Assembly: GCF_006715495.1 (NCBI RefSeq)
Contig: NZ_VFNI01000003.1
Coordinates: forward strand, 1 to 64,000
Reading direction: 5' to 3'
Source of the DNA: Herbaspirillum sp. SJZ106
Lineage (GTDB): Bacteria; Pseudomonadota; Gammaproteobacteria; Burkholderiales; Burkholderiaceae_D
Length of the DNA stretch: 64,000 nucleotides
Program-made: the position numbers and the translations under genes
Part shown: positions 55,908 to 64,000 of the stretch, in pieces
Position numbering within the stretch: the first letter of the stretch is position 1
Layout of the letters: each line of letters begins with the position of its first letter
Notes under the pieces: model-generated
The model's database searches: none
What the model saw: the letters and a program-made list of their open reading frames with translations, nothing else
What the model was told of the DNA's origin: nothing

Positions 55908-56356
55908 GTTGGTACATCCTTCGGTTTGATGGGTTGATGAAAAGGGCGGTGACGAAAGGACTCTGACTACAGTGATTGCTTACGGACCGATCTGAACTGG
56001 GGGGAAGGGTTCTCCGATGTAATTTCTTATTTGAATATGATGCGTTGCACAAAACGATTCTAGTTTAAAAGGACGCAAAGTCAATGACTTTCATGTCATG
56101 GGAATCATGATTGTTGGCATGTGATGACTCACGTTTCTTCAGTGGTGTTACCAGTGAGGAAGAGCTCAAAAAAATTAGATTCCGGCGCCGAATATTTGAG
56201 TGGCTGGAATCCATCTTTTGCTCGACTTGGAGGCATTTGCTCATCGGTGGAGGTGCTACCATCCTGCATCGCATCATTGGCGCATCCGGGGCTTCGCTTC
56301 CTTGGCATTGCTTGCGCCTTTGTTTTTCTGCCTAACTGTTTTCCTGGAAATCCGGT
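55908..56356. other. Intergenic region upstream of phasin and the HDAC-family gene
   Basis: About 450 bp, AT-rich between 56015 and 56130. It must contain the phasin promoter and its PHA-responsive control; I cannot identify a specific regulator site. Short open frames on both strands look spurious. Confidence 0.35.
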
Positions 56357-57274
56357 TTGAAAGCTTTCTACAGCGACCACTTCGTCCTGCCATTGCCGCC
56401 CGGCCACCGCTTCCCCATGATCAAGTACCGCATGATCCGCGAAGGCGCGGCGCGGGCGGTGCCGGGGCTCGAGTTTCATGAAGCCATGCCGGCTTCCGAC
56501 GGTGAACTGGCGTTGGCGCACCATCCCGATTACGTCGCGCGTGCCAGCCGCGGCGAGCTGAGCGCCGCCGAGCAGCGCGATATCGGTTTTCCCTGGACGC
56601 CGCAGATGGTGGAGCGCTCGCGTCGTTCGTCGGGCGCCACCATCGCCGCTTGCCGCGCCGCCTTCAGCGAGGGCATTGCGGTCAACCTGGCCGGCGGCAC
56701 CCACCATGCCTATGCCGACCGCGGCGCCGGCTTTTGCGTGTTCAACGACTCGGCCATCGCCGCACGGCTGATGCAGGCCGAACGGCGCGCTGCGCGGGTG
56801 GCCATCGTCGATCTCGATGTGCACCAGGGCAACGGCACGGCATCGATCCTGGCGCGCGACGATTCGGTATTTACGCTGTCCCTGCATGGGGAAAACAACT
56901 ACCCCTTCGAGAAGGAGCGCAGCGACCTCGACGTGGCCTTGCCGGACGGGGTGGGGGATGACGACTATCTGGCCGCGCTGGCGACGGCGCTGCACAGGCT
57001 GCAGGCGGAGTTCGCGCCGCAGTTGCTGATCTACCTGGCCGGGGCCGATCCCCATGAGGGCGACCGGCTGGGCAAGATGAAGTTGAGCATGGCCGGCTTG
57101 GCGGCGCGCGACCGGGCGGTGTTTTCGTTTTCCCGCCAGCACAAAATCCCGGTTGCGGTTACGATGGCGGGCGGTTACGGCCGAGACATAGAACAGACAG
57201 TGGCCGTCCACATACAAACGATAAAACTCGCCAAGCTCCATGCCATTGACTGGAACAATGGATGCGGCGACTGA
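56357..57274 (+). CDS. Histone deacetylase-family zinc hydrolase
   Basis: Zinc deacetylase of the HDAC/acetoin utilisation/acetylpolyamine superfamily, 305 residues. Active-site features: GGTHHA, the zinc-binding [10 protein letters not shown] and the [12 protein letters not shown] loop. TTG at 56357 is the likely start ([19 protein letters not shown] follows, the family's conserved opening). Substrate may be acetylated protein or polyamine. It is followed at 36 bp by an EamA transporter gene. Confidence 0.85.
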   Translation: MKAFYSDHFVLPLPPGHRFPMIKYRMIREGAARAVPGLEFHEAMPASDGELALAHHPDYVARASRGELSAAEQRDIGFPWTPQMVERSRRSSGATIAACRAAFSEGIAVNLAGGTHHAYADRGAGFCVFNDSAIAARLMQAERRAARVAIVDLDVHQGNGTASILARDDSVFTLSLHGENNYPFEKERSDLDVALPDGVGDDDYLAALATALHRLQAEFAPQLLIYLAGADPHEGDRLGKMKLSMAGLAARDRAVFSFSRQHKIPVAVTMAGGYGRDIEQTVAVHIQTIKLAKLHAIDWNNGCGD

Positions 57275-57310
57275 GACCGCGCACAGGCGCGGCCGATCCT
57301 GGAAGAACAA

Positions 57311-58210
57311 ATGACGCACTCCGCCGCCGGCAGCAGCCGGCAAAAGCAGGTCTTGCTGAGCCTGGTCCCCCTGGTGTTCGTATTGATCTGGAGCACCGGC
57401 TTCATCGTGGCCAAATTCGGCTTGCCATACGCGCCGCCGCTGACTTTCCTGCTGCTGCGTTTTGTCGGCGTGCTGGCGGTGCTGTTGCCGCTGGTGTGGT
57501 TGTTCCGCGCGCCCTGGCCGCACGGCCGCATCCGCCATGTGGCGGTGGCGGGCGTGCTGCTGCAGGCAGGCTACCTGGCGGGAGTGTGGTGCGCGATCAA
57601 GATCGGCATGCCGGCGGGATTGTCGGCCCTCATCGTCGGGCTGCAACCGATCCTCACCGCGTTCGCCGCGCCCTTGCTGGGCGAGTCGGTGCGCAAGCGG
57701 CAATGGCTGGGCCTGCTGCTGGGCCTGTGCGGGGTCGGGCTGGTGGTCGCCAACAAGATTTCGCTGATCGGGCTGTCGGGCGCCAGCATCGCGCTGTGCG
57801 TATTCGCGCTGGTCTGTATCACGGCGGGCACCTTGTACCAGAAACGCTACTGTTCCCATTTCGATCTGCGCACCGGCACCGCGATCCAGTTCCTGGCCTC
57901 GGCGCTGGTGGTACTGCCGTTCGCCGTCGCCGTCGAAGGGCTGGACTGGCGGCTTAGCCAGGTATCGTGGACGCCGCAATTCGTCGGCGCCTTGCTGTGG
58001 TCGATATTGGCGCTGTCGATCGGCGCCATCTTCCTGCTGTTCGCGCTGATCCGCCGCAGCGCCGCCACCAGCGTCACCAGCCTGCTGTACCTGACGCCGC
58101 CGACCACCGCCGTGATGGCCTGGCTGATGTTCGGCGAAGCCTTCAGCCTGGTCGGCGCGCTGGGCATGCTGATCGGCGTGATCGGGGTTGCCTTCGTGGT
58201 GCGCAAGTAG
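57311..58210 (+). CDS. EamA/DMT-family transporter
   Basis: Ten-helix drug/metabolite-type exporter of 299 residues, with two EamA repeats: LVPLVFVLIWSTGFIVAKFG in the first and LALSIGAIFLLFALIRRSAA in the second. Typical closing motif: LTPPTTAVMAWLMFGEAFSL. Probably cotranscribed with the HDAC-family gene. Substrate unknown, possibly amino acids. Confidence 0.85.
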   Translation: MTHSAAGSSRQKQVLLSLVPLVFVLIWSTGFIVAKFGLPYAPPLTFLLLRFVGVLAVLLPLVWLFRAPWPHGRIRHVAVAGVLLQAGYLAGVWCAIKIGMPAGLSALIVGLQPILTAFAAPLLGESVRKRQWLGLLLGLCGVGLVVANKISLIGLSGASIALCVFALVCITAGTLYQKRYCSHFDLRTGTAIQFLASALVVLPFAVAVEGLDWRLSQVSWTPQFVGALLWSILALSIGAIFLLFALIRRSAATSVTSLLYLTPPTTAVMAWLMFGEAFSLVGALGMLIGVIGVAFVVRK

Positions 58211-58215
58211 GGCAG

Positions 58216-59037
58216 TCAGTCGGCGCCGGCGCTGTCTGTCATCAGCGGCATCAGCGTCACCAGTTTCAGGTCCGGCCGGTTGGCCACGCGGAAGTTGACC
58301 TGGCGATAGCTCAGTTCGCCCAGTTGCGGATGGTGGAAGCGGCGTTCTCCGCCTTCGCGTTCGACCACGTCCTGCAGGCGCCAGGCGCGCTTGAAAAGCG
58401 CATTGTGCGCCGACAGTTCTTCCACCATCGCCGCCACTTGCGGGTCGTCCAGCAACTGCGCGCAATCGGCGCGGAATTCGGCCACCACGCGGCGCGCGCG
58501 TTGTTCCCAGTCGGCGGTCAACTGGCGCGCCTGTTCCGTGCAGAACATGAAGTGCAGCAGGTTGCGGTTGCCCGCGCGGGTATCTAGCCAGCCGGTGAAC
58601 AGTTTGCGCGCCGCCGGGTTCCAGGCGACCGCGTTCCAGTAACGGTCCATCAGATAAGCGGGCGCGCGGACATTGCGCACCACCTCAAGTATTTCGGGGG
58701 CGATCACCGATTCGTCGCCATGCTCCGGCAAGACCGGATCCTTTTTTCCCGCCAGTTCGAACAGGTAGGCGCGCTTGGCGCGCGGCAGGTGCAGCGCTTC
58801 GGCCAGGCGCGACAGCGCCTGCGGCGACACCGAGTCGGTGCGGCCCTGTTCGATCCAGGTGTACCAGGTCACGCTGATGCCGCACAACTGGGCCACTTCC
58901 TCGCGCCGCAGGCCGGGCGTGCGGCGCCGTCCGCCCAGCGAGATTTGCGGCAGGCCGGCTTGCGCAGGCAGCGTCTGTTCGCGTTGGGTCTTGATGAATT
59001 CGCCGAGGGCGCGGCGTCTGGCGAGGTCGTTATCCAT
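58216..59037 (-). CDS. XRE-family regulator with MmyB-like ligand domain
   Basis: Transcription factor of 273 residues. An N-terminal helix-turn-helix (TPGLRREEVAQLCGISVTWY) precedes an MmyB-like domain of PAS-type fold (APAYLMDRYWNAVAWNPAAR; HFMFCTEQARQL). The family often controls adjacent oxidoreductase or transporter genes. It is convergent with the EamA gene and divergent from the methyltransferase gene (155 bp apart), the more likely target. Effector unknown. Confidence 0.85.
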   Translation of the reverse strand: MDNDLARRRALGEFIKTQREQTLPAQAGLPQISLGGRRRTPGLRREEVAQLCGISVTWYTWIEQGRTDSVSPQALSRLAEALHLPRAKRAYLFELAGKKDPVLPEHGDESVIAPEILEVVRNVRAPAYLMDRYWNAVAWNPAARKLFTGWLDTRAGNRNLLHFMFCTEQARQLTADWEQRARRVVAEFRADCAQLLDDPQVAAMVEELSAHNALFKRAWRLQDVVEREGGERRFHHPQLGELSYRQVNFRVANRPDLKLVTLMPLMTDSAGAD

Positions 59038-59192
59038 GCGGGTTTGCGGTCGATGAAGGCGTGGAAGGATTGTTGCGCAGCGGCGAAACTATTGCTTTGG
59101 GTAATAGTATAAATGCCTAACTTGTAACAGGATAAAAAAAGTTTAGACTGGCTCATCTCATCCCACCACCGCAACAACAGGAGCCAAAGCAA

Positions 59193-59954
59193 ATGCGTAG
59201 CCATCAGGAAGTCGTGACAGAACAATTCGGATCCACCGCCGCCGCCTATCTCACCAGCGCGGTCCACGCGCAGGGCGCAGACCTGCAGGAGCTGGCGCAG
59301 ATCGCCGCCGCCATTCCTGATGCGCGCGTGCTGGACCTGGGCTGCGGCGGCGGCCACGCGAGCTTCGCGGTGGCGCCGGTGGTGCAAAAGGTGATTGCCT
59401 ACGACTTGTCGGCGCAAATGCTGGACGTGGTCGCCTCGGCCGCGCAAGAGCGCGGGCTGGACAATCTGGCCGTGCGCCAGGGCAGCGCCGACAAGCTCGA
59501 TTTTCCCGACGCCAGCTTCGACCTCGTGTGTACCCGCTTCAGCGTGCATCACTGGCGCAACGTGCCGCAGGCCCTGCGCGAGGTGCTGCGCGTGCTCAAG
59601 CCGGGCGGCCGCTTCATCGTCATCGATACGGCCGCGCCGGCCGACGTGCTGGCCGATACCTATGTGCAGGCCATCGAGCTGCTGCGCGACACTTCGCACG
59701 TGCGCAACATCAGCCTGAATTCGTGGCGCAAACTGCTCGGGCAGGCGGGTTTTGCGATTGCCTCGGACAAGACCTGGAAGCTGCGCCTGGAATTCGACAG
59801 CTGGGTGGCGCGCATGCGCACGCCGGCCGGCAATGTGGCCGCCATCAAGGCGCTGTGGGACAGCGCGCCGCAAGAGGTGAAAGACTATTTCGCGCTGGAT
59901 GGCGCCTATTCGTTTTCCATCGATGTCGCCATGCTGCAGGCGCGCAAGTCCTGA
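59193..59954 (+). CDS. SAM-dependent methyltransferase (UbiE/Methyltransf_11 type)
   Basis: Cytosolic methyltransferase of 253 residues. The SAM-binding motif VLDLGCGGGHASF and the following VIAYDLSAQMLDVV, FPDASFDLVCTRFSVHHW and VLKPGGRFIVIDTAAP are clear. The good site CAGGAG precedes the ATG. It is divergent from the MmyB-type regulator, which may control it. Substrate unknown. Confidence 0.85.
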   Translation: MRSHQEVVTEQFGSTAAAYLTSAVHAQGADLQELAQIAAAIPDARVLDLGCGGGHASFAVAPVVQKVIAYDLSAQMLDVVASAAQERGLDNLAVRQGSADKLDFPDASFDLVCTRFSVHHWRNVPQALREVLRVLKPGGRFIVIDTAAPADVLADTYVQAIELLRDTSHVRNISLNSWRKLLGQAGFAIASDKTWKLRLEFDSWVARMRTPAGNVAAIKALWDSAPQEVKDYFALDGAYSFSIDVAMLQARKS

Positions 59955-60319
59955 TCGCCATCCGGCGGGGGTTTTTCCTGGGCTGCCCGTCAACGGCGCA
60001 GCCCATTTTGCCGTTATTGATCTGCCTTTTTGATGGGGATAGCGGTGCCCGGCAAAGTTTTACGCTGGTATGATGTCTCGGTTTTGGTACCGGTGCTGGC
60101 AAGCCTGCGAGTCAAAGGGGCGCAAAGAATCGTTGTAAATTCGCCGTAACCATCAGAAAAACATGGGGCTGCTCAGGGGAGAGGAGCCAGGCGACAAGTA
60201 GAAAGTCGTTTAATTATCGACGCTAACTACTTAATTCTCTTGCGGAATTTCTGCTTTTTGCTACACTGCCAACGTTTCTCTTATGTATTATCCGGGTTAA
60301 TTTGGGGGGAGATCCACCT
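59955..60319. other. Intergenic region upstream of the PbpG-type gene
   Basis: About 365 bp. After the terminator at 59978-60008 comes a region (60085-60160) with a string resembling the conserved core of c-di-GMP-I riboswitches. Promoter-like TTGCTA (60258-60263) and TTATGT (60281-60286), 17 bp apart, lie just before the gene. No coding region is seen. Confidence 0.4.
59978..60008 (+). terminator. Terminator after the methyltransferase gene
   Basis: TGGGCTGC pairs with GCAGCCCA (11-base loop) and is followed by TTTT, 23 bp after the stop. Confidence 0.75.
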
Positions 60320-61441
60320 ATGTTCAAATCAGCGCTGGCCGTTCTTACAACCTTATTATTCATCCACGCTGGTCTGGCTCCCGCCCATGCCCAGACAACC
60401 TCCGCCGCCAAAAAAACCGTCGTCAAGAAGGCCGCCGCCAAAAAAGTGGCCGCCAAACGCACGGTAACGCCCACCAAGACTGTCAAAACCGTCGCCCGAG
60501 GCTCGCTGAACAACCGCGAGAAACTGGTGCGCAAGGTCTCCACGGTCAAAGGCCGTCGCCATGTGAGCTACCAGCGCGTATCGGCTGCGCCGTCGATCCC
60601 GGCCGTGCCGCCGGTGATGACCGCGGGCGACCTGGCCGGACTGAACATGACGCAGGACCCGCTGGCGCTGCGTTCCAACGTCGCGCTGGTGATCGACCAG
60701 GCCAGTTCGCAGGTTCTGTTTGAAAAGAATTCCAACGTGGCGCTGCCGATCGCTTCGGTCACCAAGCTGATGACCGCATTGGTCGTGGTGGAAGCGCACA
60801 TGAACATGGAAGAAGTGCTCACCGTCACCGACGACGATGTCGACCGCGAAAAGCACAGCAGCTCGCGCTTGCGCGTAGGCGCGCAACTGAGCCGCGACGA
60901 CATGCTGCACATCGCCCTGATGAGTTCGGAAAACCGCGCCGCTTCCGCGCTCGGCCGCAACTACCCGGGCGGCCTGCCGGCCTTCGTGGCGGCGATGAAC
61001 GCCAAGGCCCGTTCGCTGGGCATGCAGGATACCCATTATGTCGATTCGACCGGCCTGTCCAGCCAGAACGTCGCCAGCGCGCGCGACCTGGCCAAGCTGG
61101 TCGTGGCGGCCTACCAATATCCGGTGATCCGCCAGTATTCGACCGATTCCAAATACATGGTCGAGCCGAGCGGCCACGCGCTGCAGTACAACAGCTCCAA
61201 CCGGCTGACGTCGAACAAGGACTGGGACATCGGCCTGCAAAAGACCGGCTTCATCAACGAAGCGGGCCATTGCCTGGTGATGCTGACCCGTATCGAAGGC
61301 CGTCCCATCGTGATGGTGTTCCTCGATTCCAAGGGGCGCCTGTCGCACGTGGGCGACGCCACCCGCATGCGCAAGTGGCTGGTGGAAGATGCGCCGAAGA
61401 ACCTGACCCGCGTGAAGATGGTGCGTGCCGACCAGGGTTGA
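60320..61441 (+). CDS. pbpG: D-alanyl-D-alanine endopeptidase, PbpG (S11) type
   Basis: Periplasmic peptidoglycan endopeptidase/carboxypeptidase, 373 residues. A signal peptide ends near AHAQ (about 24). A Lys/Ala/Thr-rich linker (about 27-60) follows. S11 active-site motifs: SVTK (Ser about 146, Lys about 149), SSEN for SxN, and KTGF. The ATG at 60320 has a GGGGGGAGAT site. Monocistronic, ended by a strong terminator. Confidence 0.9.
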   Translation: MFKSALAVLTTLLFIHAGLAPAHAQTTSAAKKTVVKKAAAKKVAAKRTVTPTKTVKTVARGSLNNREKLVRKVSTVKGRRHVSYQRVSAAPSIPAVPPVMTAGDLAGLNMTQDPLALRSNVALVIDQASSQVLFEKNSNVALPIASVTKLMTALVVVEAHMNMEEVLTVTDDDVDREKHSSSRLRVGAQLSRDDMLHIALMSSENRAASALGRNYPGGLPAFVAAMNAKARSLGMQDTHYVDSTGLSSQNVASARDLAKLVVAAYQYPVIRQYSTDSKYMVEPSGHALQYNSSNRLTSNKDWDIGLQKTGFINEAGHCLVMLTRIEGRPIVMVFLDSKGRLSHVGDATRMRKWLVEDAPKNLTRVKMVRADQG

Positions 61442-61478
61442 TGCCCCCAGGTCTTGCCGCCGGCGCCCGGGCGCCAAT

Positions 61479-61514
61479 AAAAAAGCGAACCGTATTAAAT
61501 GGTTCGCTTTTTTT
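61479..61514. terminator. Bidirectional terminator between pbpG and the IclR gene
   Basis: AAAAAAGCGAACC pairs with GGTTCGCTTTTTTT around a 9-base loop, between convergent genes. Confidence 0.85.
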
Positions 61515-61571
61515 ATGCCCGCGTTTATGCCCGCACGATGGAGGAGGGAAGCGGCGAAAGGATTGTTTCCC

Positions 61572-62363
61572 TCAGGCCCGGCCCCGACTGCTGTCGAATC
61601 CCAGTGCCGCGGAAATCTGGTTGGCGGTGCTGACCAGGTCTTCCACCCATTCCTCCTGCAGGCGATCGGCCGGGGCCGAAATCGACAGGCCCGCCACCAG
61701 CTTGCCGGAGTCGTCGCAGATGCCGGCCGCCATGCAGCGTACCCCCAGTTCCAGCTCCTCGTTGTCGCGCGCATAGCCGAGCGCGCGCACCATGGACAAT
61801 TCGCGCTCCAGCTTGGAGAGGTCGGTAATCGAATTCTTGTTGTGGCCGGCCAGCCCGGTGCGGGTCGCATAGGCGCGCACCGCCTTGGGGTCGTCCACCG
61901 ACAGGAACAGCTTGCCGGTCGAGGTCAGGTGCAGCGGCGCGCGGCCGCCGATGGCGCGTACCACCTGCATGCCGGAGCGCTCGGAGAAGGAGCGGTCGAT
62001 GTAGACGATCTCGTCGCTCTGGCGTACCGACAGGTTGATGGTCTGGTGGGTCTTGCGGTGCAGGGCGCGCATGAAGTCGAGCGCGGCTTCGCGCACCGAC
62101 AGGCGGCTCTTGACGATATTGCCCAGCTCCAGCAGGCGCATGCCCAGGCGGTAGGTGCCCGGTTCCACGCGGTCGACGAAACGCTTGACCACCAAGTCGT
62201 TGAGGATGCGGTGGGCCGTCGATGGATGCAGCTTGGTGGCGGCGGACAGCTCCTTGAGGCTGACCGGGTCGGGATAGGCCGCCAGCGCGTCGAGCAGCGA
62301 TACCATGCGCTCGATGACCTGGATGGAAATGTTGTCCGTCTCGCCTGCCGCTTCTTTTTTCAT
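61572..62363 (-). CDS. IclR-family transcriptional regulator
   Basis: DNA-binding regulator of 263 residues. Winged helix-turn-helix at about 12-72 (SIQVIERMVSLLDALAAYPD; LKELSAATKLHPSTAHRIL), followed by the IclR effector domain (RAPLHLTSTGKLFLS; GLAGHNKNSITDLSKLEREL). It usually controls catabolic genes for aromatic or short organic acids; the target here is not apparent. It is divergent from the sbp gene, about 430 bp apart. Confidence 0.87.
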   Translation of the reverse strand: MKKEAAGETDNISIQVIERMVSLLDALAAYPDPVSLKELSAATKLHPSTAHRILNDLVVKRFVDRVEPGTYRLGMRLLELGNIVKSRLSVREAALDFMRALHRKTHQTINLSVRQSDEIVYIDRSFSERSGMQVVRAIGGRAPLHLTSTGKLFLSVDDPKAVRAYATRTGLAGHNKNSITDLSKLERELSMVRALGYARDNEELELGVRCMAAGICDDSGKLVAGLSISAPADRLQEEWVEDLVSTANQISAALGFDSSRGRA

Positions 62364-62790
62364 GGTGCAGTCTGATGCGTTGCAATAGGACAGTTATACC
62401 ACATTGTGAAAACAACAAAAAGTTCGGTCGTGCTTTTATAGGGGCGATTCACTCACCGGCTTCCGTGCAGGAGACATCTACGCTGGGCCAAGCCGGTCCG
62501 GCACCACCGTTCGCTCGCTCTCCGCTTTGACCTGGCCATCCGTTGCCCGTCGATGGGGGATGGCATCCAACGCCGCAACGGCGAAGGGTTTTCAGCCTGA
62601 CATCATCATCGTCAGCGCTTGCTATCCGATTTGATATAAAGACGCCGCTCTTTATTCGGCGCTCCTGATCTTGCATATCTGTTTTTTGCATAACTAGAGA
62701 AGAAAGTATTCGTTCTTTTTTGGGAGGGCGCTCATTAACCTGTGCTCTCCAAACAAAAACGCATGAAGACAACACTCATTGGGAACGGAT
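62364..62790. other. Intergenic region upstream of sbp and the IclR gene
   Basis: About 425 bp. It contains two TTGCATA direct repeats (62671-62677 and 62686-62692) in an AT-rich patch ending at 62735, the likely sbp control region. CysB-type control is plausible but not demonstrable. No gene seen. Confidence 0.4.
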
Positions 62791-63807
62791 ATGAAGCTCA
62801 AGAACATCATCAAGACGATTGCGGCCGCACTGGTGCTGGCGCAGGTTGCACATGTGGCCCAGGCGGCCGACATCTCGTTGCTCAACGTCTCTTACGACCC
62901 GACGCGCGAACTCTATGCCGACTACAACAAGGCCTTTTCCAAATACTGGAAGGAAAAGAGCGGCGACAACGTCACCATCAAGGCTTCGCATGGCGGTTCC
63001 GGCAAGCAGGGACGTTCGGTGATCGACGGCATCGATGCCGACGTGGTGACCCTGGCGCTGGCCTACGACATCGATGAAATCTCGGAAAAGGCCAAGCTGC
63101 TGCCGACCGACTGGCAAAAGCGCCTGCCGCACAACAGCTCGCCCTATACCTCGACCATCGTGTTCCTGGTGCGCAAGGGCAACCCCAAGCAGATCAAGGA
63201 CTGGGACGACCTGGTCAAGCCGGGCGTTTCCGTCATCACGCCCAATCCCAAGACCTCCGGCGGCGCGCGCTGGAACTACCTGGCGGCCTGGGCCTACGGC
63301 CAGAAGAAGGGGGGCAATGAAGCCGCTGCGCGCGACTATATCTCCAAGTTGTTCAAGAACGTGCCGGTGCTGGATTCCGGCGCGCGCGGCGCCACCATCA
63401 CCTTCGTCGAACGCGGCATCGGCGACGTCCTGCTGGCGTGGGAAAACGAGGCGCTGATCTCGCTCAAGGAGTGGGGCCCGGACAAGTTCGACATCGTCGT
63501 GCCCTCGGTTTCGATCCTGGCCGAACCGCCGGTGGCCCTGGTCGACAAGGTGGCGGACCGTCGCGGCACCCGCAAGGTGGCTGAAGAATACCTGAAGCAC
63601 CTGTACTCGGAAGAAGGCCAGGAAATCATCGCCAAGAACTACTACCGTCCGATCGACCCGAAGATCGCCGCCAAGTATGCGTCGCAGTTCCCCAAGCTGA
63701 ACCTGGTCACCATCGACAAGGATTTCGGCGGCTGGCAGAAGGCCCAGAAGGCGCACTTCGCCGATGGCGGCACCTTCGACCAGTTGTACGTGCCGAGCAA
63801 GAAGTGA
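62791..63807 (+). CDS. sbp: Sulfate ABC transporter, periplasmic sulfate-binding protein
   Basis: Periplasmic sulfate/thiosulfate receptor of 338 residues. Signal peptide to about AQAAD (residue 24). Family stretches: [40 protein letters not shown] and [15 protein letters not shown], matching Sbp/CysP. The ATG at 62791 gives the signal peptide; a TTG 12 bases earlier is less likely. The cysTWA genes are not visible in the window. It precedes an SsuE-type gene. Confidence 0.92.
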   Translation: MKLKNIIKTIAAALVLAQVAHVAQAADISLLNVSYDPTRELYADYNKAFSKYWKEKSGDNVTIKASHGGSGKQGRSVIDGIDADVVTLALAYDIDEISEKAKLLPTDWQKRLPHNSSPYTSTIVFLVRKGNPKQIKDWDDLVKPGVSVITPNPKTSGGARWNYLAAWAYGQKKGGNEAAARDYISKLFKNVPVLDSGARGATITFVERGIGDVLLAWENEALISLKEWGPDKFDIVVPSVSILAEPPVALVDKVADRRGTRKVAEEYLKHLYSEEGQEIIAKNYYRPIDPKIAAKYASQFPKLNLVTIDKDFGGWQKAQKAHFADGGTFDQLYVPSKK

Positions 63808-63860
63808 TTTGACCGCAAGCACATGCAGGCCGGCTGAGCCGGCCTGCCTGCCGAAGCAAG

Positions 63861-63899
63861 AAAGCAAAGCAAGCAAAGCAAAGCAAAGCAAAGCAAAGC
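63861..63899 (+). repeat. (AAAGC)n pentanucleotide tract
   Basis: Two AAAGC units, one AAGC, then five perfect AAAGC units (63875-63899), followed by AAAT and another AAAGC. It ends 17 bp before the ATG of the SsuE-like gene and may include its leader. Confidence 0.85.
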
Positions 63900-63916
63900 A
63901 AATAAAGCAGACCGAC

Positions 63917-64000
63917 ATGACCATCCTGTTGCTGGCCGGCAGCCCCTCGGCGCCATCCCGTTCCACCCGCCTGTTGAACCACGTTGGCGATAAGCTGGTG
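63917..64000 (+). CDS. ssuE: NADPH-dependent FMN reductase (SsuE-like), 5' part only
   Basis: Only the first 28 codons lie in the window. MTILLLAGSPSAPSRSTRLL contains the flavodoxin-like GSPS-x-SRS motif of SsuE, which supplies FMNH2 for alkanesulfonate monooxygenase. Placement after the sulfate-binding gene supports an ssu operon starting at the window edge. The gene continues beyond 64000. Confidence 0.7.
   Translation, partial: MTILLLAGSPSAPSRSTRLLNHVGDKLV

Noticed and set aside
56129-58465. 778-codon frame on the minus strand
   Set aside because: Antisense of the HDAC-family and EamA genes, which have clear motifs; composition is typical of a GC shadow.
63861-63899. AAAGC tract as a CRISPR array or origin iterons
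   Set aside because: Units are 5 bp without spacers and without dnaA/rep genes; a simple-sequence repeat explains it.

Overview
The window is high-GC DNA packed with genes on both strands and reads as a chromosomal segment of a betaproteobacterium. The gene set points to Burkholderiales, most likely Oxalobacteraceae (Herbaspirillum-like): intracellular PHA depolymerase plus phasin, PurU, an rsxB-nth pair, DUF1841, a Gcr-type membrane 'recombinase', Pr6Pr, bactofilin, and taurine and sulfate uptake genes. This assignment is inference from gene content; no rRNA or tRNA gene was seen. Most of the window looks like core chromosome. The metal-resistance block (about 16-29 kb) has the most accessory character.

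Layout. 0.2-5 kb: tauABC taurine importer, a convergent LysR regulator and an MFS transporter whose C-terminal half looks shortened. 5-14 kb: small membrane proteins, an EpsC-type serine acetyltransferase, a CLC chloride transporter with CBS domains, a Tat-exported acid phosphatase/phospholipase C-type enzyme, a Pr6Pr membrane protein, a bactofilin and purU. 14.4-16 kb: a fatty-acyl-CoA ligase.

16-29 kb is a metal-resistance block. On the minus strand, cadA is followed by a DUF2946-like protein, a TolC-type outer-membrane factor, a multicopper oxidase, a cupredoxin, a DUF411 protein and a CusF-like protein. A divergent cadR sits upstream, with a MerR-type promoter between it and cadA. The multicopper oxidase is split by an in-frame TGA exactly where a tryptophan is expected. 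Further on lie copA, cueR and a Gfo/Idh/MocA oxidoreductase (tightly packed), and a divergent copZ. copA and copZ each have a CueR-type promoter with a 19-bp spacer.

29-42 kb: a moxR / GNAT / VWA operon, a Gcr-type membrane protein with an acidic tail, a pair of small cytochromes c, DUF1841, an orphan LivK-type binding protein, nth, rsxB, an OpgC-type membrane protein interrupted by an in-frame TAG, and the intracellular PHA depolymerase. 42-54 kb: a ferredoxin-NADP reductase and FdxA, a second orphan LivK-type protein, pncB, an NhaD-type antiporter, a GhrB-type reductase, ACBP, FKBP, and a plus-strand run of YVTN propeller, polysaccharide deacetylase, fatty acid hydroxylase, EI24-like protein and a CinA-type domain protein. 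54-64 kb: phasin, an HDAC-family deacetylase, an EamA exporter, an XRE/MmyB regulator, a methyltransferase, a PbpG-type peptidase, an IclR regulator, the sulfate-binding protein and the first codons of an SsuE-like FMN reductase.

The most notable points are two single-codon nonsense interruptions of otherwise intact genes, the joining of copper genes to a Cd/Pb/Zn-type promoter, a two-copy dispersed palindromic element, several unassigned operator-like palindromes, a 17-bp tandem duplication across a stop codon, and an (AAAGC)n tract before the ssuE-like gene. I found no CRISPR array, prophage, transposase or clearly new defence-type system.
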